From Bradysia coprophila (lineage: Eukaryota > Arthropoda > Insecta > Diptera > Sciaridae), in assembly GCF_014529535.1 (NCBI RefSeq), contig NW_023503370.1, positions 1,694,552 to 1,758,551 of the forward strand: a stretch of 64,000 bases of DNA. The letters are read 5' to 3'. Shown here piece after piece: positions 33,945 to 46,648 of this stretch. Position numbers and translations under genes: made by a program. Position 1 is the stretch's first letter. Each line of letters opens with the position of its first letter. Under the pieces are notes generated by a model. The model was given only the letters and a program-made list of their open reading frames with translations. It had not been told where the DNA came from and ran no database searches.

Positions 33945-36900
33945 CTATGGAGGGAGGAGTAGTTGATTCATTGCTTCAAGTTTGTTGTGGAAATTTTCCA
34001 ACAAACCCACCAACTTCAAACAGAATCCACGTGAAGCTGGCACAAGTGAAAAGTCCGGTTGTTGGGCATTTGGCGACACCGTGGCGGTCGTTGACATATC
34101 CATCCAATTTTTTATGCGATTGCACATCTTTTCACCGCGTTCGCGAAAATGTTTGATGATTTCGTCGCGAAACACTTCCGGCGGATTGGCGATGACCTTT
34201 GTCATCGATTCGACCAGTTTTAGTACGACCATTTCATTGTACATGCGAGAGTTTTCGATGCCCTGTTGAGTGCCTAAAATGGGGTGATGTTAAAATCGAA
34301 CGGAAATTACGATCCCGGTGATACAATGAATTCGTTGGAATTGAAAGGAAAATGTCCAAGGGGTCGGTCGTTCAAAAACTAAGTAATGCAAGGAGGAAAG
34401 AGACTTGCATAACGGTCCAGAGATTTTTATTTTTTAGAAATTTTCATTCATTTGCGTGACAGGGGAGTCTCGATAATCCTGATATTTGCGTTACCTAATT
34501 TATGACCCGAGCAAACTTCAAACCATTCTACAAACTCACCTCTCTGCTTCTCGTATCCAGCTTCATTATAGTACGGTTCAGAAACCAAAATCAGTCCCTG
34601 AATGGAAACGATGACCTGCAACAGTGTACTGCTTGCACTCCACATCTCTGAACCTTTACCATGCCATGTACCCAACAGTGAAACGCAAACTTTCCCATCT
34701 TCGTATAAATTCGGATTTAGTCGATCCGAACAGAAGCTAACGTAGTGGCATAGTGGCGGTGCGCGTGGATAGTCTTTGCCCAATTGAAAATCGAACAGAA
34801 ACAATCCATCCTCGTATGGGGTCTTTGTCGGTCCCTCGATCATCACACTCAGCAAGTCCAGACGATCGCCGTACGTTTTCACCCACACGCCAGCTGGTAG
34901 CGATGTTCTCAACAATTTGTGATCGAATCGAATCGCTCGCGAAAATTGCGGACTTGATGGATGGCACACGGTCAAATTGAATTTGTGCGAAGTTGGAGCA
35001 TTTTCTAAAACTACAAAACATTCTGAAGGCACCGGATTAATCACGGAATAATTCGTTTCGATGTCCACATTATCGGCAACAGTTGGGACATCTTCGGTTA
35101 CGGTACAATTGGCGTCATCATAAGGCCCTAATTCTCTTGAAACGTCAGCCTCGTCGATGGTTACGTCGTTTATCACGTACGACTCTTCGATTTTTACGGA
35201 ATCGGTTGGATTGGTGTTCACTCGTTTGTTAATCTGCAAATGAATTTGAGTCAAAATCGAATATCACAACGACATAACAGACTATTGTCATGGAAAACTG
35301 TTTAGCAATCAATGGATACTAACCTCTTGCAATGCCTTAAACAGCTGCACTTTCATTAGAGCACATAGACGGGCACAAACCGATTCGGGCAATTCATCGG
35401 AACCAAAATCAATACTGCAACAGGAATTTGATGTTTGATCGTCTGTTGGCTTAGTGTCTGTCAAGTCACTGGAGCTGCAACGGCTTCCCTCTCCCCACTC
35501 AGTCTTGGAATGATTACCGGAATCATGAGATCTGTTCAGATCTTGATGGCTAACAGTAAGGTGATTGCTGTCATTCAACTCTCTAGCAGTGCAGTCCTTG
35601 TGCGGAATGCTGGTCGATTCGGATAGGCTAAATGTATCAAATGAACAGTTTTTCGTATCTGACGATGAATTCAATGAGCTGACTGTTGTTTCATCGAGTG
35701 ACTTCATCTCTTGCGATTGTTTTCTCCAAGTAGACTGTTCGGCGACATCTACTTCAATCCGCACCATGCCACACAGTTTTCGGAAGGTTGGCTTAACCGA
35801 CTTGGTGGGCGATTTTACCACATTCGTTTCATCTGAACCGAAAAGTCGATTTTTGTGGTCAAGTACTCGTGCGGCAGTTGTAGTTGATGCCGAAGTTGAA
35901 CCGTGACGAACTCTCTCTAATAAACCATTAAAATTGTCCGTATGGAAGAAGGTTGTGTTCATCAAGCGATCAATGAAGCGACATTTTTTGTACACTTCCA
36001 ACAGTTTACGGACAACGCCATCATTTTCCAGCTTCGGATTCAATTTAAACATTTCTTCCAGATGTGCCATAGCTATACGAGCACGTTCCAAATTATACGA
36101 TAATTGTGGCCTTAATTGAGTATCAGTCTGCGATCCTGGCTCGCTTGTTTCACTTTCAGTTTCCCATTCGTCGTCATTTTCCGAATCACCGATCCAAAAA
36201 CTATCTTCCGGTTGGCCGACTTCAAATAGATCCTGCGGCCAGCACATACTAACATGACCATCGGCCCACCACACTTTAACACGACCCTCGGCGTAGTTGT
36301 CTATGACCTGACCGACATAGTCGTTAATTTTGCCGTCGGTGCACTTGGACTCATCTCGTTCGAAATTGGCAACCCGAAGGACAATCATTCCGGGTCTAAA
36401 TTGGAAGTCTGGGTGATCTTTTAGATCGTACACACTTGCTTCGGCTTCATTCAGAAATTGTGGACGACTTTCACTGTGAAGCAAATAAATGCCGGCAAAT
36501 GTAATCAATATCGATCTTGTTCGTCGCAGTTTCTTTACCTTGACGTGTCCGACATTGTGTATGTGCGAAACCATTTAACCATTGCCGTACGACCGTTATG
36601 ATCGACGCTCTGAATTACACCATAATTACGATAAGCCAAATCGTTGCATTCGCTACCTGACAGTACAAAGTCCCCAGGGAAGAATTCCTGTTGAGATTAA
36701 CAAACCCAATCAATTGGTCAATTGAGGTTGTGGCAAATGATTTGACTTGATTTACATGTTCATCCAAGTGGTGGATGGGATACAGGTGGCGTGACGAAAT
36801 ACCAGATTCGATTGTGCCGTCTTGCCATACAACAGTCGCTTGACTATAAACTACGATTGCTTCGGTGACGATATCATCGCCCACCTTCGGTGGATTCGAA

Positions 36901-38906
36901 TTACTTTTGTTATTGCTACGTTTTTTCAGTTTCTTATCCTGCTTGTAAAGAAGAAGACGAAGGCGCGTTAATTACAGAACAATCGTTGGGAACAAACAGA
37001 TCAAAAAGGTATCTCACCTTCTTCGAAAGTAACGGGGACCGTTTCGGACTGCTACGGGGTGTAGGCGTTGAACCGCGTGACGATGCGGTGGTCACATCCG
37101 AACACGAATCGTCATCCTCGTCCTGATCCGTCCAGCCGTCTTCATCATCATCATCTGCAGCGGCATTCAAATGCATATCGTCGAATTGACGCTTCTTCTT
37201 GATGGCCGCCTCGAAGTGCTTTTTCGCATTCGCTTCGAACATATCACAATTGTTACATCTGCCGTTGTGAACCGTTAGTGAGCACAGTTTCAATTTGGGC
37301 GAAAAGTTGATTTTCTTATCGCCGTCGAATTTCAGTGATTTTTCTTCCAGCGGTAATGGTTCAACGATTTTAATTTTCTGCTGATTTTCGGTGGGTTTTT
37401 GATTGTGCAAAATTTTGTAGTTGTCATCTGTGAGAGGGGAAAAACAATTGAATTCCTCCGAAGACAAAATGACAAAATGCACCGCAGTACTGAATATCAT
37501 TGTCGCACGCATTTCGCATACTCACAACATGTACTACGCTCCTTCCTCCATTGCGATTTACTGGTTAAATTAACTAGATCTTTCTCTTCAATCTTAAGGT
37601 ATTGCATGTCGTTTATTTGCAGCATCGACGATTCAAATAGGTTCAGCCGCTTCAGTCGTTTGAGATCATTACCCGTAACGTATGCATTCGGTTGACTGGC
37701 TTTGTAGTCGCTTTTCGATTCAACGTTGTCACTAGCCTTACACTGCCAATACACCCGCACGCCTTCGATTTCGACACTTTCAACCGTAAACTGTGAAGGA
37801 AATTTTTGTTCCATTTTTACGAAATTCATAATTTGGGTAGTAGGTCTGAGACAACAACAACAGTAAGACACTGAGATGGTCACTGTCAGTTTCTCAATGT
37901 GAGCAAGTGTAAACGTGTAAATTCATTGAAAACGAACCTTGGTCCGTCGGTGCTGTCGATCCGGTTTCGGTGTTAACCATTGCTCGTTTTCCAATGATTG
38001 GATCGATCCAACCAACGTTTGGCCTGGATGGAATAATGTGTGATGAAAATATCCATTTATATGTTTCGAGTCTGGATCCCGTAACTTGAAAAAATGTCGG
38101 TCTGATGGTCGCACCTCTACCAATGCACCGCAAGTGGTTCTGTATAATGTTTGAAGAGAAAAAAATGTTCCTTCACCGAGATTCAGTTTGCAGCGAAACA
38201 TCAATGTGATCTTACTTTAATACTAATTTCTCTTCGATGCGTTTTGTACTTCCGACCCATGAATCTAGGCAGACGACATCATCTTCAATGAATGTATCGA
38301 TTGGGCGTAGACGATCTGACGAAATGTTTTTCAGGACGAACGTTGTACCCTTTATTCGAACATCAGCCGATACGAACACATGACGACAATATCCCTTTTG
38401 TGTGTCTTTGCCGGGTCCGATTCGACGAACTACATTTCCTGGCATTAACGTACGGTCAGCCAAACCAATCTGTTATCGTAAAAGATTTTTCGTTTCAATA
38501 GTGTACGTTCAGATCACTTCCGTGACAATAATTAGATAGGGCGACACGGCGTGTCAAGGTCGGTTCTGACTTTTTACTGATAAGCCGTCACACTCACAAC
38601 AATAAATGAGAAAACAATCAAAATTACGTAACCTCCAAAACAGATAACAAAAGAAACCACCTGCAAACCACTTACGTATTGTTCTTCGATAACCTCTACA
38701 CTGCCTTGGGGATGCCACGCAACGCGAATTTCACCTTTCTTTACCGAATCCTCATAATCACTTTCCGATTCACTATAATTGGCCTCGTAGGACTCCAAAA
38801 CCAATCCAAATTTAACTCGACCATTTTTATCGAATTTCAGCACTTCATCCTCGTAAAAAAAATGATTTTCACCGAAATTTTCAGCTGACGCTGTATTTGT
38901 TGCCAT
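33945..38906 (-). CDS. UBE2O: UBE2O: E2/E3 hybrid ubiquitin-protein ligase
   Basis: UBE2O is a large cytosolic enzyme that is both ubiquitin-conjugating and ligase; in other animals it removes orphan basic proteins such as free ribosomal proteins. Ten in-phase exons, 5' to 3': 38906-38676, 38469-38216, 38139-37938, 37790-37526, 37427-37018, 36938-36756, 36687-36539, 36473-35324, 35233-34540, 34273-33945; 1288 codons plus TAG (human 1292). The conserved tudor/SH3-like region includes VVWQDGTIESGI, HHLDEH|EFFPGDFVLS, YGVIQSVDHNGRTAMVKWF and VYDLKDHPDFQFRP. The UBC domain spans roughly residues 1045-1200, with NPN in RLNPNLYEDG, catalytic Cys about 1131 in GKVCVSLLGTW and ILVSEPYYNEAGYE. Acidic and Ser-rich low-complexity stretches lie between (ADDDDEDGWTDQDEDDD). 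The start ATG at 38906 is the first in the exon. The tail after the UBC is shorter than in human. Confidence 0.95.
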
Positions 38907-40225
38907 TATCAATTGATCATTTAAAGTTTTGTTGTTTTCTGGTTAGTTAGACGAATATTATTTCACACACACAGTAAATTGTTTCTACTTTAATATTTCG
39001 CAAAAATAAAGGAACAAATTAATCTATTAAGCAATGACAGAACTTCATTATCGACAGAATGGATGAGTGAAGGGTAAAAAAGGACATTTTCATTTTCGAA
39101 CCAAGGTGGCGCAAGAAATGTTATCCTGAACATTTTTAAAAATATTTAAAAGTGAAGACTTCGCTCGATATGCAGTTACTATTACTTGTCCACATTTCTG
39201 TTGCTTCCAATGGATTTAACCATAAAATGGAATGTCTACTGAGACGGGACTCAAAACCACAAAGAACACCGACCTTTCGAATAGGGTAACATCAATTTTC
39301 AACTATTTTCTTAGTCGTGGATGCAACCAGGTGCAAAATTTCACTATTTCCAATTTCCACGATATTTTAAAATCCGTAGAGAAATGCATTTAGTCAAATA
39401 TCTGAAACCATTGTTTTCTGTATCTGCTGTGCACCATTCTTTTATTACCACCGGAATTACAGGTGAAGAACCGTTAAATGAGCTTCCATGAGATCGAAAA
39501 ATTCAAAACAGCTTCGGAGTTGTAGCCCGAACGAAATGAGGGCGACAAACGAAAGTGCCTGATGATCTAACGTCCACAGCCTATATATACAACTTGTCAT
39601 GTAATGAGTAAGAAAATTTCGGTAATTTTGACCCAAAATGCAAGAAAATATCTTAAATGCGAAATAGTTTTTGTGCCACCGGGATAAATGCTTTTTTAGG
39701 CACTAGATGTGAATTCATTTAAATCGAGTCTTTTACTTGCCAGTCCGAGAGATGTTCAAAATATGTGTCTCCATGACACAGACACATATTTTGTACAAAA
39801 AGAATACTTTAGAAAAAGAACTAAGGTTTTACTTTTTGTCACTGAGTTGAATTTTTTTTTTAAACCTAAATATATATTGAGACGTAAATGTAAATAGTCA
39901 TTTGCCGTGAACAGTCAAAAATCAGCTATTTGAAGAAATTTTTATGTTTAAAAAAAATGGTTTTAGCCAATAGAGTGTTATAATGAAAGGGAAAGAAATA
40001 TTTTGACAAGTACCCCAAGACAACTTATAATAGACTGGTCTTCGGTCCTTTCGCTCTCAACGTAACATGTTGAAAGAGAAAGCAATATTTTGACAAGTAC
40101 CCCAAGGCAAGTTATAATTAACTAGTCTTCGGTTCTCTCGCTCTGATCATAACAGTCTATGTCCTCTCATAAGTAGTTTGATTGCTAGAGAGGGTATCGT
40201 TTTTAGGTCATAAAAACGATGATAA
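38907..40225. other. Intergenic region upstream of UBE2O
   Basis: This holds the UBE2O promoter side (no clear TATA box) and an 87-bp tandem duplication at 39985-40157 next to the retroelement fragment. Nothing else recognisable was seen. Confidence 0.55.
39985..40157 (+). repeat. Two tandem copies of an ~87-bp unit
   Basis: The units start GAAAG(G/A)GAAAG(A/C)AATATTTT, contain TTGACAAGTACCCCAAG and end TCTTCGGT(C/T)C(T/C)(T/C)TCGCTCT. Copy 1 is 39985-40071, copy 2 from 40072. They sit just before the reverse-transcriptase remnant and may be its truncated leader, but that is inference. Confidence 0.7.
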
Positions 40226-41321
40226 CACAAACAAAATGTTTCGAAAGCTTTATTTGACAGATTAAAGTTGATGGATGTTCATCCTGCATTGTGTGTATTC
40301 AGGAAGTCTTTAAGTAGTTATAGATTCAGTTATTTGTTGCGTACTTCTGAAGCTTATTTGTTGTCGGATAGTCTTAGGTCTGTTGACGAAATTTTTCGAT
40401 CAACACTGGAGGCTATTACGAATACTAGAGTAGAAGGTTTATCGTGGGATCAGGCTTCTTTTCCGTTGTCATTTGGAGGTTTGGGTGTTAGAAAAGTTGA
40501 AGACCTAGCAGTACCAGCATATTTGTCTTCTATTTATTCTACATCAAATTTGTCTGACATGATATTTCGAAAGTTTCTGTTTAGAAATTACTGATGAAGA
40601 AATCTTAAAATTAATTTCTGAAATTCAAATTGACTTTATTTCAGAAAACGAAGTGCTAAGAAAAGAACAAAGAAATTGGGATATTCCGAAGATCAAACAT
40701 CGATTTAATGAAATGTTCGAATCTGGTGATCTTAAGACTCGTGCCAGAATACTTGCGTCATCAACTAAAGAATCTTCAAAGTGGCTGCAAGTGGTTCCAT
40801 CGAGTCAATTGGGATTGTTACTGGATAATAACGCTGCTAGAATTGCTGTTGGTGAAGAACATTAATGTATTTGTGGTGAGATTGTTGCAAAAGATGGTTT
40901 GCATGGTCTCTCATGTGCTAAATGTGCAGAAGGAAAACTCGCTAGACATGACAATATGAATATGATTTTCTCTCATGGTTTTTCTAGTGCAGGTATTCCT
41001 AACATAATACAACCACCTGGTATCTCAAGAGATGATAGTAAAAGACCTGATGGAGTGACTTTGATACCATGGAGTCATGGTAGGTCATTGTTGTGGGATG
41101 TAACTGTTAGAGACACAATAGCTGCATCGTATATTACCGATTCATCAAAGAAAGCACGGTTAATTGCTGACAAAGCGGAGAGGCATAAACATAATTATTA
41201 TATGAAATTAAAGCAAAATTATTTATTAACCCCGCTTGCTTTCGAGACGTTAGTTCGACAAATTGGGATCATTAATGAAAAAAACACTGGTACGGCTAAA
41301 TCAAAGTACTATCTTTTGTAA
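40226..41321 (+). pseudogene. 3' remnant of a retrotransposon reverse transcriptase
   Basis: The reading matches the C-terminal part found downstream of many invertebrate reverse transcriptases: KALFDRLKLMDVHPALCVF, then SFPLSFGGLGVRKVEDLAVP, then RNWDIPKI, a cysteine-rich CICGEIVAKDGLHGLSCAKC, and DDSKRPDGVTLIPW...LLWDVTVRDT. It is broken. The frame shifts near 40560, so the first part ends in TGA at 40592-40594. A TAA at 40863-40865 stands just before CICG. The catalytic core is missing, so this is a 5'-truncated dead copy. The final segment (to TAA at 41319-41321) is still open. No poly(A) tail or target duplication was recognised, and the clade cannot be decided. Confidence 0.8.
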
Positions 41322-42097
41322 CGAATTTCAACGTGGAAACGCTGCCTCTATTTTGGTTTATTTGTGAAAAATGTCGCTACACTATGACCACAAACAAGAC
41401 CCTCGAAATACATACAATTTCCAACTTTTTTACCCTCATTGATGCAATAAGAATATTTCAAAATCTTTACTACAAGAATTCTCGGTCACGATGAGACCTA
41501 CAAAATAGTCCATCGTAGCACCAAATAGGATTTCGGGTTATATTAAAAGCAATGAACAGATTGGCCCTTGTGAACATTGGAGAAATGAATGTACATACCA
41601 GGTATGGCCGATTCTTCAAAATATGTGGCAGTCATTAAACGCACTCGTTACTTTTGTCACAATAATAAGAAAATGGGTGCGTTAGAATCCGTTTTTAAAA
41701 TCGTTATTTCCTGCACGTTAGACCATACCCAAGTTTACATTCATTGCTTTTTAGCCACCACATACTGTCGAAACTTTTTTTTAAAAACCCTTTAGCTGCC
41801 TGAGTCTGGTTCCCCTAAATATGGTGCAGATACAGAAAGCTCGACAATTTTTATAATAGTTGATCGCGCAAGCTTATATTTGATAAAAAAGTTCTTTACG
41901 GTTTTTATGAAATCTCGTAGAAAGTTGGAAAATTGATGTTACCCTACTCTCTTTATAACGCGGTGAACAATACACAGGCACCACGATGCGATTTATACTT
42001 TGGTCAACCCTATCGAATTCTAACGATTTCGAATCATTGGAAACGATAAAAAGATCAGTTTTATTCCACGCATTCAATTGAATTGCAAATTAAAATC
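41322..42097. other. Intergenic region upstream of the XPG/asteroid-like gene
   Basis: Non-coding as far as can be seen. It carries the promoter side of the next gene, and no TATA box or repeat stands out. Confidence 0.5.
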
Positions 42098-44232
42098 ATG
42101 GGAGTTCCTGGTTTTCAGAAGCTTCAACGCGAAGAAGAAGTCGGTGGCAACGAGAAACTGCACATTATTCAGCAGATATGCGATTGGAAAATGTATAAAT
42201 TCAGTTTCACATTTCTATCGTGCATAATGCAATAAAATCGTTTTTTTTTCAGCGATCATCCAGAACAACAGCCCATTGTTGTTTGTCGTTTGAAAGAAGT
42301 TTTGATGTCGGTGGTTCAATTGAATGTAAAGGCTGCATTTTTCGGTGGAAGTCATCGTTTCTACCATCAACAATTGGACAAATTTTTTCAACCGATGCGA
42401 GATTTGAATGTGAAATTGGTATTTTTTGGAGGCGGAACAAAGACCGACGAGAAGCTGGAAAAAATGCTTCCAAAATTCGATCACAACTACATGAAGTACA
42501 ACTCACTGATGTATTGCTACGATAGACACAAAGTAATGAAAACATGCGCTCGACCGGAACTTCGAACATGCCTGGGACTGTATGAGGAAGGCATCGCACG
42601 AAAATACGGAGAATTTGTTCTGGTCACCGGGTCACTAAACAAAACCATGGTCGAGTATTGTCGAGAAAACGAAAATGTTGTGGCCGTCCTGGCAAAGGAT
42701 TCGGATTTTACGATTTACGACCTTAAGCACGTTGAATATTGGGGATGTGGCATTGAAGAGTTGAATTTCAAAGATATGACCACCGTTTCGTTCCATCGTG
42801 CTGCATTGCTTGCTCATTTGAAACTGACACCACACCAATTCCATGTCTTGGTGGCTATTGTTAGTGTAATTCTAGACGATGTGCAGACGAATTGGTTGTG
42901 GCTTAAGAAGGGAGTGCTTCCCGTGAAAAGTCTGGGAAGCGTTAATATCATACGAGGCGTCACCGCTTGTGTACGAAAAAATGTACCAAAAGTCGAGGAG
43001 AAACCAAGATTTGGTGATTGGACAAAGATGATATTTCATTCTCATCACGAACGGTATTGCTGGATGATTGAAAAGCAGTTTAAGAAATACGATCTTTCCG
43101 CAATCAAACCGGCTGCTGAAGACGACAAAAACGCCACAAACATCTTGAAAAAATACAAAAGCATTTGGTCGATCGTTAATGACGATGTGACGCGCATCGA
43201 TTACATTTTCCAGGATCTAGAGCGATGGAACGATGATCGAAATGCAATGTCACTTCAGAATTTATTTGTCATGGTGTTCAAGAGAGCGATGGGAATCGTA
43301 TTACATTCTAAACGTGATGATGAAACACTGAAGAGACGGTTTCTGATGAAGGGACATAATAATGAACGCTTCAAAGTCTTACCGAAGACGCTGATTTTTT
43401 CGTCACGTAAGTGGAGTTACTTTTTCTTGACTTATCGCCTAAAGAAATAATTTCCAAAACCAAACGTTAATTTACTAAACTGTCCGAGTAATGAAGCCCG
43501 TCCAATGAACTGAATTCAACTTTTCAAACTCTGCGTTGTATCGGAAAAATCCTCAATTTTTTTTTTTTTTTTTTTAATCCAGTTGATGTTCCACCGATCG
43601 AAAAGTTAATTGACGAGCAACCAGACGCTGATGAAGAATTTATTACCATGAAGTGGACCTTGCTATTCTGGATCCTACATTTGGATTTCGACGATGATGT
43701 CAAACATAAAATTCGTAATCTCCCAAAAGAAATTACTCCCGTCGTCTTAACCGTACTGTTCTTGCTCTGGGTAAATTCCGTAATTACTTTTTCCACACAA
43801 AGATTAACTTCCACTGATCGATCAAATTAACTGCTTTGTTAGGAGCGACAAATTACACCACTGGAAGGGGACACCATTATCATTTCAGAAAATACCATCT
43901 TAAAGGAACCAACGGATGCTGACTGCGTTATGTATGAGATGCCATCAAAAGTGGATGGTCGAACATTACGCGTTGCACATGTGTATGTGTTCGCCAGAAC
44001 AGTCATCAATCGATGCTTCCAGATTTGCGGAATCGATCTATTCAATGTGAGAGCCCCGTCACTCTGTTCAGGTGTTTGCAGGTTTTACTCCGAAAATTCT
44101 GTTTTCTTTTAGGTTCCAGTCTCATTTGACGGCATCCACTTCCATAATTTGATCAACGAATTCGTCGAGGATACTGCTGCGTTTGAAAATAAGAAAGCTG
44201 AAATTAAGGGTTTTCAGGTCGGAGAGTTTTAA
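42098..44232 (+). CDS. XPG/asteroid-like PIN-fold protein
   Basis: Five in-phase exons: 42098-42192, 42253-43406, 43583-43770, 43843-44046, 44113-44232; 586 codons plus TAA. It starts MGVPGFQKL, the usual beginning of FEN1/XPG-type nucleases and their asteroid and FAM120 relatives. The XPG-I-like motif VLAKDSDFTIYD lies at residues 177-188 and is followed by VEYWGC...LNFKDMTTVSFHRAALL and LTPHQFHVLVAIVS, resembling a family of uncharacterised insect proteins. In the N-terminal motif the acidic residue expected in a VVD(x)L-type strand is replaced (PIVVCRLKEVL), so nuclease activity may be lost. The C-terminal third has no recognised domain. The 3' UTR may use a variant signal (AATAAG near 44260). 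The gene model is strong; the exact function is unknown. Confidence 0.8.
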
Positions 44233-44539
44233 GGATTAATTTTCGTTCGGTCAGAAAATAAGAGGAAAATCATTTTGAAGAATTGAAATATCGAGTTGCG
44301 ATTATCGAATAATGAGCGGCGCATCAACCGATTGTGAAATAATTTTTTTTTTTCTTTGCATCATCAGGATCGTCTAATTTTTATAAGTTTCGTCCATTTA
44401 GGATGTTAAGAACCATGTGCTCGCTTAGGTACGATATATCGCCTAAGGGCCAAAGCCAAAGTGTCAGGCTAAGGCTCAATACATACAATAATTGTGGTGA
44501 GAGTGAGGGGGAAACCACTCTGGTAATTGAACCCTTCTC

Positions 44540-44735
44540 GGAATTGCCGGAGAATCCGGTAATTAAACGGAATTGACAGGAATTAACGGGAATTGAAAGA
44601 AATTGAGAAGAAGTTCCTATAGAAATTGAAAGGGAATTGAACGGAATTGTAAGGAAGTAGAGCGAATCCGGCAATTAGATGAATTGATCCGGTAGTTAAG
44701 GTAATCAAAAGGAGTTGAAAGGAATTAGAAATTGA
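44540..44735 (+). repeat. Degenerate minisatellite of GGAATTGA(A/C) units
   Basis: About fifteen variants of GGAATTGA, GAAATTGA and CCGGTAATTAA follow one another at 9-13 bp spacing. CCGGTAATTAA and CCGGTAGTTAA occur at both ends. It has no coding sense. Confidence 0.65.
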
Positions 44736-44789
44736 TTTGCCACCCTTTTGGCCAGTAGTTTCCCCCTCGGGTGAGAATTATGTCTTATA

Positions 44790-44860
44790 GGAACAGGTCA
44801 GGTCAAAATTCAGTCTATCAGGCTTCAGGTAAAATTCAGGTTGAATTGACCTGTTCCGAG
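44790..44860. repeat. CAGGTC-rich repeat, second copy
   Basis: ACAGGTCAGGTCAAAATTCA, TTCAGGTAAAATTCAGGTTG and the inverted TTGACCTGT lie in a row. They resemble the array at 32130-32400. Confidence 0.45.
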
Positions 44861-45578
44861 CCTTATTAACAATCACAAAAATGAAATTATTGTAACAAAA
44901 TTCTTTTCCACAATCAGTGTTTGCTGCTAACTCACTGTACGCGTGGTAATTCATTTGACCAGGATATTAGGTCATGTGATATCTGCATTTGTAGAGTCGT
45001 AATAATGTCTTGATAAAATATTTGACTCAGTTTTAATGGAACAAGAATATCAAATCAACGCAAAAAATGGTTGAACCATCTCCGGAATGATTCCAAGTTA
45101 TCAGAAATGATAACAAACATACATCAACTGATGGGTTGGTTGACGAGCCATCAGAACAGTCGGAGCGTTTTTTTGCGACTGAGCCCATATATCTATTGCG
45201 TCTGTCTCCATTCTTTGCCAATCTTAGAAGTTGGGCATAGCGCAATTACGAAACCCCGTACGACGTTCCTTTCAAACGTAACATAAATTTCAAATTGGCC
45301 TAAAATTTTAATTTATTGCGTATAAATACACATAGGACCTAGTAGCGGCCTCAGTCCAAGAACCTAAATATACAGTTTTGTCAACAACATTCTATTCGGT
45401 GGTCGACTACCTTACAAATAAAACAAAAATTAGGAAAATAGGATCAAATTTACTCGAGGTATATGCAAAATACAGTTAGGGCCGAGTAGCGGCCTTAGTG
45501 CTAGGAGCCAAATTTGAAACGTTTTTTCACCGTTTTTTGAAGATGAGCTCAATAGCTTCAAAATAGGTCCAGCCATAT

Positions 45579-45710
45579 TATCTCTCACTCACACTCTTTC
45601 ATCCGTTAAAAATTTATACAAATGACAAGGATGCCACTATAGAACATCCGTGGAATTATTCCATCCTTGTCTTGTAAATGTATCTTAGCGGAAAAAAGAG
45701 TGAGAGCTAG
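45579..45710. mobile_element. Nested inverted-repeat element (~130 bp)
   Basis: TCTCTCACTC and ACAAATGACAAGGATG in the left arm pair with CATCCTTGTCTTGTAAATG and GAGTGAGAG in the right arm. It lies inside the larger fold-back structure. Confidence 0.6.
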
Positions 45711-46027
45711 AAAAGTAGAGACAGTGGATTGAAATTGTCCAATTTTCCAATAACTATGAACACAAAAATAAATATTAAAACAGGGACGATGTCAATCAGG
45801 AAAAAAAGGGAAATCTGTTCATTGGAGATATAACCCTTGGATTGAGCATCTGTCCTGCTAGTCGGCCGACGAAGAATGGGTGTGGTTAAGTAATGAAGAA
45901 GTGAAAATTTCTCATCTACTAACATTCACTTTAAATTGTAAGATTAAGAAATTATTTCGTAAAGACTGGCGGCTAGGAAATCAGTACCAAAGGAACAGTT
46001 ATTCGAGTTGAAAATGTCTCTAAGGGA

Positions 46028-46648
46028 TTCTTTTGAAAAACAGTCTGCCGAAATCGGATGCATTTTCTAGTGGATTTTTTGATATGTTACCTATCTAGGC
46101 CCAGAAGCCAAAACCACTTGCAAAAAAATTCGAGTTAGCTTGTTTGGCTAGTGAGAGGTGAACAAAACCGAAAACATGCACTTTTCTTATGTAAATTTCT
46201 CGTAGGCCACTAAACATACAATGTCGTGTAGGGTGTCATTAGAAAGGTAATTGCATGAACTTTCGGGGCAGATTGGGTCTTGTTGGGTTTAAAATTCATC
46301 CACTCTGAGTTATGAGCAGTTGAAAGTATGTCCCGTGAATCGGAGAAGCAACAGAAACACACAAAAACACACTGTTTTTCCCATTCGATACTGATCTTAG
46401 CTTTCCAAAAATACCAAACATGCATTGGGAGTGTTTCAATGAATGTGGTTTGGAATGAAAATTTGATGCTCAGTAAAGCTACTTAAAAAGCTTCGTGCAT
46501 GTGAAATTTTTGATGAAAAAATATTTTTTGCAGCAATTTTAGCTGCTAGTTCACTTTTTCTAAGTCATTTGTATCTAAACCATCGATATAATATAGGGTA
46601 GATAAGTAACATGCGTGCGATTTCGGCAGGCTGTTTTTCAAAAGAATC
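46028..46648. repeat. Inverted repeat flanking ~560 bp
   Basis: ATTCTTTTGAAAAACAGTCT followed by GCCGAAATCG (46028-46057) is matched by CGATTTCGGC and AGGCTGTTTTTCAAAAGAAT (46618-46648). A looser relative, GGATTCTTTTGAAAAGCCAC with CGAAATAGGA, is at 53467-53500. It is likely another non-autonomous element. Confidence 0.55.

Noticed and set aside
37791-37883. Upstream extension of a UBE2O exon beginning MTISVSYCC
   Set aside because: Phase requires the acceptor at 37791 (CCTTCACAG); the extension is intron read-through.
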